A stretch of 64,000 bases of DNA from Amarobacillus sp046328225 (GCA_046328225.1 JAXLWZ010000001.1:186001-250000); one strand, 5' to 3'; counted from the stretch's first letter, positions 31,567 to 40,579 are shown. Translations and numbers: made by a program. Notes: generated from the letters alone by a model not told the origin.

Positions 31567-32541
31567 TCAGGGCGTGGGGCGCGGCAGCGGCGGGCTCACG
31601 CGCGCGTCGCGTTCGAAGGCGGCGGCGATGAAGTGCGAACCCGCGCCGTGATACTCGTAGCGCATACCGGCCGCCTCGAGCATCGCGAGGAAGCCCGGCA
31701 CCATCGATTGCGAGCACGCCTCGCCCGGCTTCTCCACGCCAAGGCAGCCATCGGGCCACACCACCAGCCGGTACTGGATGACCGAGATCTGCTCCAGCGG
31801 GAGCGAAAGCCGCCCGGCCAGGTCCGTGCGCATCGCGAGCTGCACGTCCGCGTCCTCACCCGTGCGCGGCTCCGCGCGGCCCCGGTAATCGACCGGGTGC
31901 TCGCTGTTCACGATGGAGGCGTACCGTTCGCCGCCGACCTGCATCGCCACGAACGCCGCGTGCCGGTCACAGGGGAGGAGGCACTGGATATCGAGTTCGA
32001 ACGGCACGATCTGCAGCACCGTCACCGCCCGCGCGAGGCCGAGGCGGATGCCGAGATCGTCCCGCGCGTAGTCGGCGAGGATGGCGTCGAAGTCCACGCG
32101 GGCCTCCGGCGGCACCGGCATCCCGTCGTCCACCTGCGTGGCGGCGCGGTCGACCGGGCCGATGAAGCGCCCACCGCCGATGTGGTATTCGGCTTCGCGA
32201 CCGCCGGGCAGGGTGAAGCGCGCGATGTAGCCACCGATGAACTGCTCCGTGCAGGCCTGGCCGGGCGTCTTTACGCCGAGGCAGCCATCCCAGCCCGCGT
32301 GCTGCAGGCGAACAAGTTCCACATCCGCGGGGCTGATGGCGTTGCGCGTCGCGAGGTCGCGGTGGATCTCCGGCAACGGCGAGATGGCGGTCACCTCCGA
32401 AGCGGCCCCCGGGGTTGCCCCGGCGGTGGGCGTCGCGCTGGTGGCGGCATCGGGATCGTCGCCGTTCCCGAGCGCGACCACGGCCACGGCAACCGCGCCG
32501 GCGAACGCGGCGGCGATGCCAACGGCAAGGATACGTCGCAT
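31567..32541 (-). CDS. Secreted or anchored protein with internal duplication
   Basis: A 324-residue protein with an N-terminal hydrophobic segment (ILAVGIAAAFAGAVAVAVVA) and a Thr/Ala/Pro linker. Two homologous modules each hold a DGCLGV motif: WDGCLGVKTPGQACTEQFIG near residue 84 and PDGCLGVEKPGEACSQSMVP near 272, each followed by an aromatic strand (YIARF, FLAML). Similar modules occur in secreted proteins of cyanobacteria and Chloroflexota. Paired Cys probably form disulphides. It follows the PIG-L gene by 47 bp on the same strand. Function unknown. Confidence 0.65.
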   Translation of the reverse strand: MRRILAVGIAAAFAGAVAVAVVALGNGDDPDAATSATPTAGATPGAASEVTAISPLPEIHRDLATRNAISPADVELVRLQHAGWDGCLGVKTPGQACTEQFIGGYIARFTLPGGREAEYHIGGGRFIGPVDRAATQVDDGMPVPPEARVDFDAILADYARDDLGIRLGLARAVTVLQIVPFELDIQCLLPCDRHAAFVAMQVGGERYASIVNSEHPVDYRGRAEPRTGEDADVQLAMRTDLAGRLSLPLEQISVIQYRLVVWPDGCLGVEKPGEACSQSMVPGFLAMLEAAGMRYEYHGAGSHFIAAAFERDARVSPPLPRPTP

Positions 32542-32588
32542 GGATCCAGCCTCGCAGCCGTTGGCCCGCCGCGCGATAGGGAGGACCT

Positions 32589-33299
32589 CTAGAAACTCAG
32601 CGCGATCTTCCGGAAGCGCTCCAGATACCGCCCGTCCTCCCCGCGCCAGCGTTCGCGCGAAAAGGCGGCGAAGCCCTCCGGGTCGGGGAACTGCGTCGTG
32701 TGGGCCGTGAGCGCCTCGATCTTCCGTTCGACGAGCGCGCCGATGTCGAAGTCGAAGTTCGGGTGGTTCGAATTCCAGAGCAGCACTTCGCACACCTTGT
32801 GCGGTTCGAGCCCGGCGGCGAGGTGGCCCGGGAAGTTCAGGTGGTCGCGCGCCGTCGGATAGACGGCGTCGAGCGTGGCCGTGCCCGCCGCGCGATGGTC
32901 CGGGTGATTGATGAAGCTATCGAGGATGATGATGTCCGTCGGGTCGTGCGTGAGGACGGTGTGCGGCCGCACCGTGCGGATGCAGCGCACGACCTCCTCC
33001 AGGAGCGCGCGGTCGTACACGAGCTCGCTGTCTTCGTGGTCGAGGAAGGTGACGCCCTTCGCGCCAAGGCGGCGGCAGGCCTCGCGCTGCTCTTCGTGGC
33101 GAAGGGCGATGAGCCGCTCGCGCGTCATCGCGCGGTCCTCGGTGCCCTTCGCGCCGTTCGTGCAGATGAGGAAGTGGACGTCCCAGCCGAGCGCGGCGTG
33201 GTGCGCGACCCAGCCCGCGCAGCCGAAATCGCCGTCGTCCGGGTGCGCGGCGACCACGAGCGCGGTCATGTCGGGGTTCGAAGGCATCGCGTGGGCCAT
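32589..33299 (-). CDS. PIG-L family deacetylase
   Basis: A 236-residue zinc-dependent N-acetylglucosaminyl deacetylase-like enzyme. The zinc motif AHPDDGDFGCAG is near residue 18 and the second motif SFINHPDHRAAGTATLDAV near 118; ICTNGAKGTED and LRHEEQREACRRLGAKGVTF are also typical (MshB/BshB-type). In actinobacteria and firmicutes such enzymes act in mycothiol or bacillithiol synthesis; here the substrate is open. An ATG 12 bp inside is an alternative start. Confidence 0.9.
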   Translation of the reverse strand: MAHAMPSNPDMTALVVAAHPDDGDFGCAGWVAHHAALGWDVHFLICTNGAKGTEDRAMTRERLIALRHEEQREACRRLGAKGVTFLDHEDSELVYDRALLEEVVRCIRTVRPHTVLTHDPTDIIILDSFINHPDHRAAGTATLDAVYPTARDHLNFPGHLAAGLEPHKVCEVLLWNSNHPNFDFDIGALVERKIEALTAHTTQFPDPEGFAAFSRERWRGEDGRYLERFRKIALSF

Positions 33300-33380
33300 C
33301 CTGCCTTGGGAGCGCTGAGGCCGATCGTGCGGCGCGTGAGCGGCCGGGGCAAGAACGGCGGCTTACAAAAGGTACGCCGG

Positions 33381-33632
33381 TTAGCCCTTGTAGCAGACCA
33401 TGCCCGTGTAGCAGCTCACCGACCAGTCGCGCGAGTCGTCGATGCCGTAGCGCGTGCAGAGCTCCTCGCCGAGCTTCCAATTGGCCAGGTACGCCTGCTC
33501 GATATCGGTGGCGCTGTAGGCGTCGGGCTTGTCTTCGATGGCGCTGAGACGCGCCTGCGCCATGCGCCAGCGCGCGAGCTCTTCCTGCGTGAGCGTGCCA
33601 ACCACCGTGAACATGCCGTCCTCCTCGTCCAT
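33381..33632 (-). CDS. Small cytosolic protein with Cys-rich aromatic tail (83 aa)
   Basis: Starts MDEEDGMFTVVGTLTQEELA after GGAGG; an internal ATG at 33614 has an even better site (GAGGAGG, five bases away). A helical middle (ARWRMAQARLSAIEDK, IEQAYLANWKLGEELC) is followed by DSRDWSVSCYTGMVCYKG. The last 12 residues, with two Cys and two Tyr around a TGMV turn, look like a compact metal site or a modified-peptide core. No maturase gene adjoins. Unknown family. Confidence 0.55.
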   Translation of the reverse strand: MDEEDGMFTVVGTLTQEELARWRMAQARLSAIEDKPDAYSATDIEQAYLANWKLGEELCTRYGIDDSRDWSVSCYTGMVCYKG

Positions 33633-33722
33633 TCGCGACATCCTCCGCCCGCGGCTCACCCACGGCTGTCATGCCACTGCAACGTCTCGATCCACCTTCG
33701 TTGGCTGGCTGTAATCGGTCAA

Positions 33723-33824
33723 GAAGAGAAAAGAGATATGAGGAAAGAGAAAAGGCAGGCCCTCCGCCACTACCGCGGGCGCATGGCCACTCCTTTCTCT
33801 TTCCTCTTTTCTCTTTTCTCTCTC
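33723..33824. repeat. Heptamer mosaic element R11 (family B)
   Basis: GAGAAAA/GAGATAT/GAGGAAA/GAGAAAA units, a 38-bp core (CAGGCCCTCCGCCACTACC... GGCCACTCC) and the complementary TTTCTCT/TTCCTCT/TTTCTCT array that ends next to the N-acetyltransferase stop. Confidence 0.85.
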
Positions 33825-33828
33825 GCGC

Positions 33829-34593
33829 CTACGGCGCGAGCTCGATCCCGAAGCGGGCGCGGAGGGCGGCGGCGAAGGCGGTGTCGTCGAGGCGCTGGGT
33901 CGTGCGGCGGCCGTCTTCGACGAGCGTGAGGCGGTTGCCCGAGAGCGTGACGCGGCCGGTCGCAGTCGGGAGCGAACAGACGCGGTTCTGGGTGAACTTG
34001 GAGTCGGGCGATGTCTGGTGGTATTCGCACATGCCGGCGAAATCCGCGAGCGGGTGCGGTGCGAGCGCGAAGCGGTACCGCTCGACCCACTTCCCCGCTT
34101 CGCTGAGGCCGTACATCGACGTGAAGCCGGGCTCGACGCCGTCGCGCACGAGCTTGAAGCCGCCCTCGGGCTCGCCCTGGGGCCCTTCGCCGTCGAGGTC
34201 GAGGGGGACGAGCGAGGAATCGCCGAAGCCCACATCGGCGATCCAGCGCACGCCATCGGCCGGCACGAGCAGGAGCATGTGGTCGAACTCGGGCCCGGCT
34301 TTCGTGCCCTTCGCCACCCGCCCGGAAAGGAACTCCACATCGAAGCCGAGGGTGCGGAGGAGCTCCGCGAAGAGGCCGTTCAGCTCATAGCAGAACCCGC
34401 CGCGCCGTTCGCCCACGACCTTCGCGAAGAAGGCCGCGGTATCGAGCGTGAGGTGGCGGCGCGCACCGAAGATGTCCAGGTTCTCAAACGGCACCGCGAG
34501 CATGTGCGCCCGGTGCAGCGCCCGCAGCGTCGCCGCGGAGGGCGCAAGGCTCCCCCAATACCCGATGCGCGCGAGATAGGCAGCGGCGTCCAT
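33829..34593 (-). CDS. Arylamine N-acetyltransferase
   Basis: A 254-residue NAT enzyme that moves acetyl from acetyl-CoA to arylamines or arylhydrazines. The catalytic triad is visible: Cys in ERRGGFCYELNGLF, His in EFDHMLLLVPADG and Asp in WIADVGFGDSS. The N-terminal helix AAYLARIGYWGSL and HMLAVPFENLDIF are conserved. CAAGAT lies seven bases before the ATG, a possible leaderless start with a weak -10 box. Length is normal for bacterial NATs. Confidence 0.93.
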   Translation of the reverse strand: MDAAAYLARIGYWGSLAPSAATLRALHRAHMLAVPFENLDIFGARRHLTLDTAAFFAKVVGERRGGFCYELNGLFAELLRTLGFDVEFLSGRVAKGTKAGPEFDHMLLLVPADGVRWIADVGFGDSSLVPLDLDGEGPQGEPEGGFKLVRDGVEPGFTSMYGLSEAGKWVERYRFALAPHPLADFAGMCEYHQTSPDSKFTQNRVCSLPTATGRVTLSGNRLTLVEDGRRTTQRLDDTAFAAALRARFGIELAP

Positions 34594-34618
34594 CAGGCCG
34601 ATCTTGGGGGGCGAAGCC

Positions 34619-34713
34619 CAAAGAGAAAAGAGAAACGAGAAACGGGCCTGCCCACCACCGCGCCAGCACGCGTGTGGCCACCCTTTTCTCCTTCCTCTTG
34701 TCTCTTTTCTCTG
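34619..34713. repeat. Heptamer mosaic element R12 (family B)
   Basis: AGAGAAA/AGAGAAA/CGAGAAA units, core GGGCCTGCCCACCACCGCGCC...GTGTGGCCACCC and complementary TTTTCTC/CTTCCTC/TTGTCTC/TTTTCTC. It separates two minus-strand genes. Confidence 0.85.
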
Positions 34714-34727
34714 CGCGGGCGCGCGCG

Positions 34728-35546
34728 CTACGCGCGCGCCCGCGCCTTCCACGGATACGCGATCTGGCGAAGGAGGTTGTCGGGGACGAGGTCGCCGAGG
34801 ATGCCGAATTCGAGTGGCTGGCGGTCCTTCGGGAAATACAGCGTGCCGAAGACGACATCGAGCACGGGGAACATGCCCGCGAAGTTGCGGTCGAGCCCCT
34901 CCATCTCCGTCGTGTGGTGCCAGCGGTGGAACACCGGGCTCGCGATGACGTACTTGAACCAGCCGAAGTTCCAGCGCAGGTTCGCGTGCAGGCCGATGGC
35001 GTAGAAGGTCAGCAGCGGCACGAAGGCGGCCACCAGGCTCGTGTCGTACCCCAGCAGCACCACCGGCACGGATTGCACGACGCGCGTCCCGAGCTCGTTC
35101 ACGGGGTGCACGCGCGCCGCCGAAAGCCAGTCGAGCTCGCGCGAGCTGTGGTGCACCGCGTGGTAGCGCCAGAGCATCTCGACGCGGTGGAACGCGCGGT
35201 GCGACCAGTACCCCAGGACATCGAAGAGCACGAGCAGCTGCAACGATTGCAGCCAGAGCGGCTGCGCCGAAAGCCACGTCTCACGCGCTTCCAGCTTCGC
35301 CTTGAGCGTGTCGCCCTCCATCCCGGCGGTGAGCACCAGGGCGATGGGCACGATCACGGCGACGACGCCGATGAACGAGATGGTCTTGTTCACGATGGGA
35401 TCCCAGAACCACCAGGCGATATCGGTCCCGAGGCCCGGCCGCCGCCGCCGTTGCCCTCGCACCGAAGGCCACAGCCACTCCAACACCCCAAACACCACGG
35501 AGAGCACCGCCAGCCCGGCGATCAACGCAATGAGGCGCGCCAACAT
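34728..35546 (-). CDS. Sterol desaturase/fatty acid hydroxylase superfamily protein
   Basis: A 272-residue di-iron membrane oxygenase. Histidine boxes: YWSHRAFHRV, WRYHAVHHSSRELDW and FHRWHHTTEMEG; together they supply the eight or so His ligands of this family. Four hydrophobic spans are visible (LIALIAGLAVLSVVFGVL first). TAGAGT stands six bases before the ATG at 35546, so the start looks leaderless. The substrate may be a sterol, hopanoid, carotenoid or fatty acid. The C-terminus is a short basic tail. Confidence 0.9.
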   Translation of the reverse strand: MLARLIALIAGLAVLSVVFGVLEWLWPSVRGQRRRRPGLGTDIAWWFWDPIVNKTISFIGVVAVIVPIALVLTAGMEGDTLKAKLEARETWLSAQPLWLQSLQLLVLFDVLGYWSHRAFHRVEMLWRYHAVHHSSRELDWLSAARVHPVNELGTRVVQSVPVVLLGYDTSLVAAFVPLLTFYAIGLHANLRWNFGWFKYVIASPVFHRWHHTTEMEGLDRNFAGMFPVLDVVFGTLYFPKDRQPLEFGILGDLVPDNLLRQIAYPWKARARA

Positions 35547-35552
35547 GGCGGC

Positions 35553-35558
35553 ACTCTA
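35553..35558 (-). promoter_or_regulatory. -10-like box TAGAGT, leaderless start of sterol-desaturase homologue
   Basis: TAGAGT, then GCCGCC, then ATG on the minus strand. The upstream side is directly joined to a family B heptamer array. Confidence 0.5.
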
Positions 35559-35716
35559 AAGAGAAAAGAGAAACGAGGAAAGAGAAAAGGGGAAGTTCCC
35601 AGTTCCCGGTGACCAGTTCCCAGGGGCTACCCCCGGGGGGACGGCCTCCCCCGATGGGGCGAATGCCTCACCACGGGGCCGATCCCCTGGGAACTGGGCG
35701 CTGGGAACTGGGAACT
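35556..35716. repeat. Heptamer mosaic element R13 (families B and A)
   Basis: AGAGAAA array, then AGTTCCC/AGTTCCC/GGTGACC/AGTTCCC, a 55-bp core with CTACCCCCGGGGGG, and the complementary CTGGGAA/CTGGGCG/CTGGGAA/CTGGGAA array. Confidence 0.87.
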
Positions 35717-35787
35717 CGCTTCGCGCGAACCGGGGCGGGCCAAACGGCCCGCCCCGGTCGCGAGGGAACGTGGGGAAACCCTCTGCT

Positions 35788-37761
35788 TTATTGGCCGCCC
35801 GCGGGGGCGGGGGCGGCGCCGGTCATGCCCAGGTCGCCGCGGCGGCGCATGGCCACGGCTTCGTCTTCGCCGACGGAAGCCTGGTCCTTCTGCGCCTGTT
35901 CCTGGGCGTAGGTCATCTTGTAGAGGTTGGCGTAGATGCCGTCGTGGGCGAGCAGCTCATCGTGCGAACCCACCTCCGCCACCACGCCCTTGTCCAGCAC
36001 CACGATGCGATCCGCTTCGCGGATGGTGGAGAGCCGGTGCGCGATGACGAACGACGTGCGGTTTTTGAGCAGCTGCCGCAGCGCCTTCTGGATGATGACC
36101 TCGGTTTGCGTGTCCACGTAAGCCGTCGCTTCGTCGAGCACGAGGATGCGCGGCGATGCGAGGATGGCGCGCGCGAAGCTGATGAGCTGGCGCTGGCCGA
36201 CCGAGAGGTTCTGTCCGCGCTGCTGGAGCACGGTGTCATACCCCTTCGGCAGGCGGCTGATGAACTCGTCGGCGCCGACGGCCCGGGCCGCCGATTCCAC
36301 CGCTTCCTGCGTCGCCTCCGGGCGGCCGTAGGCGATGTTCTCGCGGATGGTGCCGCTGAAGAGGTACGGGTTCTGGAGCACCACGCCCATGTGGCGCGTG
36401 AGCGAACGCCGCTTCACGTCGCGGATGTCGTGCCCGTCGATGCGGATGGCGCCGCCCGTGACTTCGTACCCGCGGCTGACGAGCGAGGTGATGGTCGTCT
36501 TGCCCGCGCCCGTGTGGCCCACGAAGGCGATGGTCTCGCCCGGCTTCACGTGCAGGTCGACGTCGCGAAGGATGGGCACGCCGGGGACGTAGTGGAAGTC
36601 GATGTGGTCGAAATCGACGCGGCCCTCGACCTCGTCGAGCTCGATCGCGTTGGGGCGGTCCTGGATGCGGGGCTCGGTATCGAGCACCTGGAAGATGCGT
36701 TCGCCGCCGGCCATGGCGCGCTGGAGCATCGTGTACTGCAGCACGAGGTCGCGGATGGGGTCGAAGAAGCGCGTCACGTAAATCGTGAACGAGGTGAGGA
36801 TGAGGAAGAAGCGCGCGACATCGACGTCGGCGGCGTTCAGCGCGCGCAGGCCGCCAACGATGACGACGGCCGCCATGGCGATGGCGACGGCGACTTCGAT
36901 GACCGGCATGATGGCGGCGCTGAGCATGCCCGCCCAGAGGTTCGCGTTGCGGTTCTCCTGGTTCAGGCGGTCGAACTGGCGCGCGTTCACGTCCTCGCGC
37001 GACATCGATTGCACGGCGCGCACGCCGGAGACGTTCTCGGCGAGCGTGCCGTAGAGCGCGCTCACCTTCACGCGGACATTGATGAACGCCGCCCGCGCGT
37101 GCTTCGCCCACCAGACCATGAGCGCGACGAGCGGCGGCACGATCGCGAAGGTCACGAGCGCGAGCTGCCAATCGACGCTGAGGAGCACGATGATGACGAT
37201 CGCCAGGCCGATGATGTCCATCGCGAAGGTGAGCGTGCCCGAGGTGAGCAGGTCCTGCATAACCGTGACGTCGCTGGTGAGGCGGCTGATCATGCGGCCG
37301 ACTTCCATCTCGTCGTAGAAGCTGAGCGAGAGGCCCTGCATGTGGTCGTACATCTCCGTGCGCAGGCGCAGGAGGAGCCGGTTGCCGAGCCACGCGGTCA
37401 CGAGCTGCTGGCCCACGGCGGCAGCGAGGCTGGCGGCGGCCATGCCGATCATCACGCCGAGGAGCACCGTCACGCGGTTCTCATCGCCGCGGATGCCGGC
37501 CTGCACGGTGAAGCCGATGACGAGCGGCTGCAGGAAGCTCGTGAGCGCCTGCACCATCATGCAGCCGAAGGCGAGGGCGGCCTGCGGCTTGTAGGCCGCC
37601 AGGTACGGCATGATGCGCCGCACGACCTTCGCGTCGTAGACCTTTCCGAGCTCTTCGTCGTCCCAGTTATCGGCGCCGCGGTTGCCGCGCGGGCCGTTCA
37701 TCTGGCCGCCAATGCCGGAACTCCAGCCGCCGGCGCCGGCGCCGCCTCCCCACATACCCAT
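35788..37761 (-). CDS. ABC exporter half-transporter, canonical NBD
   Basis: A 657-residue type IV ABC exporter half with six membrane helices (residues about 60-350) and a C-terminal nucleotide-binding domain. Walker A GHTGAGKTT, Q-loop VLQNPYLFSG, signature NLSVGQRQL (LSVGQ rather than LSGGQ), Walker B ILVLDEATAYVD with catalytic Glu, and H-loop IAHRLSTIREAD. The N-terminal 27 residues are Gly/Trp-rich. GGAGG lies seven bases upstream of the ATG. The partner half begins upstream, and the intact catalytic Glu here complements the partner's Asp. Confidence 0.92.
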   Translation of the reverse strand: MGMWGGGAGAGGWSSGIGGQMNGPRGNRGADNWDDEELGKVYDAKVVRRIMPYLAAYKPQAALAFGCMMVQALTSFLQPLVIGFTVQAGIRGDENRVTVLLGVMIGMAAASLAAAVGQQLVTAWLGNRLLLRLRTEMYDHMQGLSLSFYDEMEVGRMISRLTSDVTVMQDLLTSGTLTFAMDIIGLAIVIIVLLSVDWQLALVTFAIVPPLVALMVWWAKHARAAFINVRVKVSALYGTLAENVSGVRAVQSMSREDVNARQFDRLNQENRNANLWAGMLSAAIMPVIEVAVAIAMAAVVIVGGLRALNAADVDVARFFLILTSFTIYVTRFFDPIRDLVLQYTMLQRAMAGGERIFQVLDTEPRIQDRPNAIELDEVEGRVDFDHIDFHYVPGVPILRDVDLHVKPGETIAFVGHTGAGKTTITSLVSRGYEVTGGAIRIDGHDIRDVKRRSLTRHMGVVLQNPYLFSGTIRENIAYGRPEATQEAVESAARAVGADEFISRLPKGYDTVLQQRGQNLSVGQRQLISFARAILASPRILVLDEATAYVDTQTEVIIQKALRQLLKNRTSFVIAHRLSTIREADRIVVLDKGVVAEVGSHDELLAHDGIYANLYKMTYAQEQAQKDQASVGEDEAVAMRRRGDLGMTGAAPAPAGGQ

Positions 37762-37819
37762 TACTGCACCTCCGCGAGCGTGCGATTGTCCGTCGAGGTC
37801 GAGACGATGGTGACGGCGG

Positions 37820-39667
37820 TCATTCGGCGCCTCCGCCGGGGGCACCGGCCGGTTCGGGCTCGGTGTCCGAAACCACATCCGGGGTCGCCCGCCCGAGCGC
37901 TTCTTCCTGGTCCTTGAGCTCCAGGTCGAAGATGTTCCGGTAGAGGCCCGGCTGGCGGATGAGCTCTTCGTGGCGGCCGCGCTGAACCACCTTGCCGCGG
38001 TCGAGGACGATGATCTCGTCCGCCCGCATCACGGTGCGCAGCCGCTGGGCGATGACGAACGTCGTCCGCCCTTCCATCAGCTCGTTCAGCGCCTGCCGGA
38101 TGAGCAGCTCCGTCTGCGAGTCCACGCTTGAGGTGGAGTCGTCGAAGATGAGGATGCGCGGGTCCAGCAGCAGGGTGCGGGCGATGGCGAGGCGCTGCTT
38201 CTGGCCGCCCGAGAGCGTGACGCCGCGTTCGCCGACCCATTCTTCGTACCCGTAGGGCAGGCTCATGATGAAGTCGTGGATGCGGGCGGCCTTGGCGGCG
38301 CGCTCGATCTCTTCCTGCGTCGCCTCGGGCCGGCCATAGGCGATATTTTCGCGAATCGTGCCGATGAACAGGAACACGTCCTGCTGGACGATGCCGATGC
38401 TGCGGCGCAGCGAATCGAGCGTGACATCGCGCACGTCCGTGCCATCGATCGTGATGCGCCCGCCCGTGACGTCGTAGAAGCGCGGGATCAGGTTCACGAC
38501 CGTGGACTTGCCGCTGCCCGTGGGGCCGAGGAGGGCGACCACCTTGCCCGGCGGCGCGTCGATATCGATCTCCGAAAGCACCGCGCTGAGCTTGTCGTAG
38601 CCGAAGCTGACCTGTTCGAACTTCACGTGGCCGCGGACATCGCCGAGCTGGGCCGCGCCGGGCTTCTCCTGCACCGCCGATTGCGCATCGATGAGTTCGA
38701 AGATGCGCTCGGACGAGGCGATGGCGCGGGAGAAGAAGGTGACGGCGAAGCCCGTCATGCGCACGGGCATCTGGAGGAGGTTGAGCCAGAGGGTGAAGGT
38801 GATGAGGTCGCCCGGGCGCAGCGTGCCCTTCGTGATGAAGAGGGCGCCGATGCCGACGGTGAGCGCGACCTGGAGCTGCCCGAGGCCCTGCAGGAACGGC
38901 TGCTGGCCGGCCTGGATGCGGCTCGCCTTATAGCTCAGGTTCGCCTGCTTCTCCGAGGCTTCGCGGAACTTCTGGCTTTCGAACTCTTCGCGGCTGAAGG
39001 CTTTGACCACGCGGATGCCGGTGAGGCCTTCCTCCGCCACCTGCGTCATCTCCGCCTGGTTCTGCTGGATTTCGAGCCAGAGCGGGCGCACCTTGCGGGC
39101 CATGACGTAGGACCGCCAGATGATGATCGGGATGCTCATCACCGAAATCAGCGCGAGCTTCCAGTGGATCATGAACATGCCGACGACGGAGATGCCGAGG
39201 ATGAGGATGATGTAGCCGACGCGCAGCAGCCCCATGTTGATGTACATGCGGATGCCTTCCACGTCCTGCGTCACGCGGGACATGATCTGGCCCGTCTGCG
39301 CGTTGTCGTGGTAGGCGTAGCTCAGGCGCTGGAGGTTGTTATAGATGTCGTTGCGGATGTCGTAGGCGACCTTCTGCCCGAGCGATTCGCCCAGGTATTG
39401 CTGGCCGAACTGGGCGATGCCGCGCCCGATGGCGAAGACAATGATCGCCAGCGCCGAGAAGATCAGCAGCTTTTCGTTGCCATCGAGGCCGACGACGTTA
39501 CGGCCCTCGTACACGGGCTTGAGGCCGTGCTTCACCGCATAGCGCACCAGCAGCGGGCTCACCATGACGAACGAGGCCGAGAGGATGACGCTCAGCCAGG
39601 CGAGCGCGAACTGCTTGCGATAGGGACCGAGATAGTGATTCAGGCGTAGCAGATGACGCACGGACAT
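37820..39667 (-). CDS. ABC exporter half-transporter, degenerate NBD
   Basis: A 615-residue half-transporter with six helices and an NBD: Walker A GPTGSGKSTV, Q-loop VQQDVFLFIG, signature LSGGQKQRLAIA and Walker B ILIFDDSTSSVD. In the last motif the catalytic Glu is Asp, the mark of the degenerate site of heterodimeric exporters such as TM287/288, BmrCD or LmrCD, and the H-loop reads IAQRLRTV with Gln in place of His. The canonical half lies 58 bp downstream. Start chosen at 39667 after GGAGGGG; an ATG 27 bp earlier is possible. Likely drug, lipid or peptide export. Confidence 0.92.
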   Translation of the reverse strand: MSVRHLLRLNHYLGPYRKQFALAWLSVILSASFVMVSPLLVRYAVKHGLKPVYEGRNVVGLDGNEKLLIFSALAIIVFAIGRGIAQFGQQYLGESLGQKVAYDIRNDIYNNLQRLSYAYHDNAQTGQIMSRVTQDVEGIRMYINMGLLRVGYIILILGISVVGMFMIHWKLALISVMSIPIIIWRSYVMARKVRPLWLEIQQNQAEMTQVAEEGLTGIRVVKAFSREEFESQKFREASEKQANLSYKASRIQAGQQPFLQGLGQLQVALTVGIGALFITKGTLRPGDLITFTLWLNLLQMPVRMTGFAVTFFSRAIASSERIFELIDAQSAVQEKPGAAQLGDVRGHVKFEQVSFGYDKLSAVLSEIDIDAPPGKVVALLGPTGSGKSTVVNLIPRFYDVTGGRITIDGTDVRDVTLDSLRRSIGIVQQDVFLFIGTIRENIAYGRPEATQEEIERAAKAARIHDFIMSLPYGYEEWVGERGVTLSGGQKQRLAIARTLLLDPRILIFDDSTSSVDSQTELLIRQALNELMEGRTTFVIAQRLRTVMRADEIIVLDRGKVVQRGRHEELIRQPGLYRNIFDLELKDQEEALGRATPDVVSDTEPEPAGAPGGGAE

Positions 39668-39850
39668 TCCCCTCCGTTCGCTCGACCCTACCACACTCTA
39701 ACGCGGACGTAAATGTAAGCGTTGCCTTGGCGCCCGATCCTTACGTTCAGCTGGAATCCGGACGGCTCGCGGGCACGGGGGTGCGGTCGATACGAGGAAT
39801 CTACGCGCGTGCGAATCCGAGGGCCAGTACGGGTCCGAACGCCCTTCGGA

Positions 39851-39960
39851 AGCTGCTAGCTACTGGCTGTTAGCTGTTGGCGGGCAACCCCGTGCCCCGC
39901 GGAGCCCCCCGAAAGGGCCGACTGCGGTCACCGCTAACAGCTAAGAGCCAACAGCTAACC
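39851..39960. repeat. Heptamer mosaic element R14 (family G)
   Basis: CTGCTAG/CTACTGG/CTGTTAG/CTGTTGG units, a GGGCAACCCCGTGCCCCGCGGAGCC-type core, and complementary CTAACAG/CTAAGAG/CCAACAG/CTAACCG units. The only copy of family G in the window. Bases 39668-39850 hold the exporter promoter region and no gene. Confidence 0.85.
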
Positions 39961-40065
39961 GCTTCTCGCAGAATTTACTCTCCCGTTATGGATACGCCCG
40001 CGCCGCTGTGGTACAAATCGCCTGCCGAGTCCACCGGCGACGGTGGAACGGGGGAACCAGTTCGG

Positions 40066-40150
40066 GAGAGAAGAGAGAAAAGACGAAAGAGAAAAGGCAC
40101 GCTCCAGCAGCCAGTCGCCCTTTTCTCCTTCCTCTTTTCTCTTTTCTCTT
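40066..40150. repeat. Heptamer mosaic element R15 (family B)
   Basis: GAGAGAA/GAGAGAA/AAGACGA/AAGAGAA units, a short core (CACGCTCCAGCAGCCAGTCGCC) and TTTTCTC/CTTCCTC/TTTTCTC/TTTTCTC. Bases 40151-40340 hold no gene. Confidence 0.85.
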
Positions 40151-40346
40151 CCCCGGGGTGCATCTCCATTCGTGGAGTAGGTGACTCCCCTCACCGAACC
40201 CGTCAGCTAACCCCGTAGGCGTGAAGGGAGAGGCGTGGCAGCCGCTCAGCCTGCCAGTCCTCTCAGGCCCTGGATGATGCCGTTCGCCCCGTGTGGCTCT
40301 GTGCCGCGCGCGTCGTCCCCATCACCCTCGTACGGAGGACCCGCCG

Positions 40347-40529
40347 TTGTTCCGTGAACCGAACCAGCCGTGGTGGCGCCGCCTGTTCGGCGATGCCATG
40401 GTGCCCGCCTACGTCACGATTCGCCCGGCCGAGGCACGCCGCTGCCCCGAATGCCGGTCCGCCTATGAAGCGCGCGATCGCTACTGCCCCGGCTGCAAGG
40501 TCGTGGTGCCGGAGTGGCGCTTCGGATAG
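40347..40529 (+). CDS. Small zinc-ribbon protein (60 aa)
   Basis: TTG start eight bases after GGAGG. The N-terminus MFREPNQPWWRRLFGDAMV is amphipathic; the C-terminal part holds CPEC and CPGC in RRCPECRSAYEARDRYCPGC, a rubredoxin-like or zinc-ribbon knuckle pair spaced 16 residues apart. A later ATG (AMVPAY) would also work but lacks a ribosome-binding site. Role unknown; such mini zinc ribbons often bind partner proteins. A long hairpin follows. Confidence 0.65.
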   Translation: MFREPNQPWWRRLFGDAMVPAYVTIRPAEARRCPECRSAYEARDRYCPGCKVVVPEWRFG

Positions 40530-40579
40530 AGCCGTTCCGTTCCCTCCTCCGTGTGTGCCGCTACCCCTGGCGGCACACC

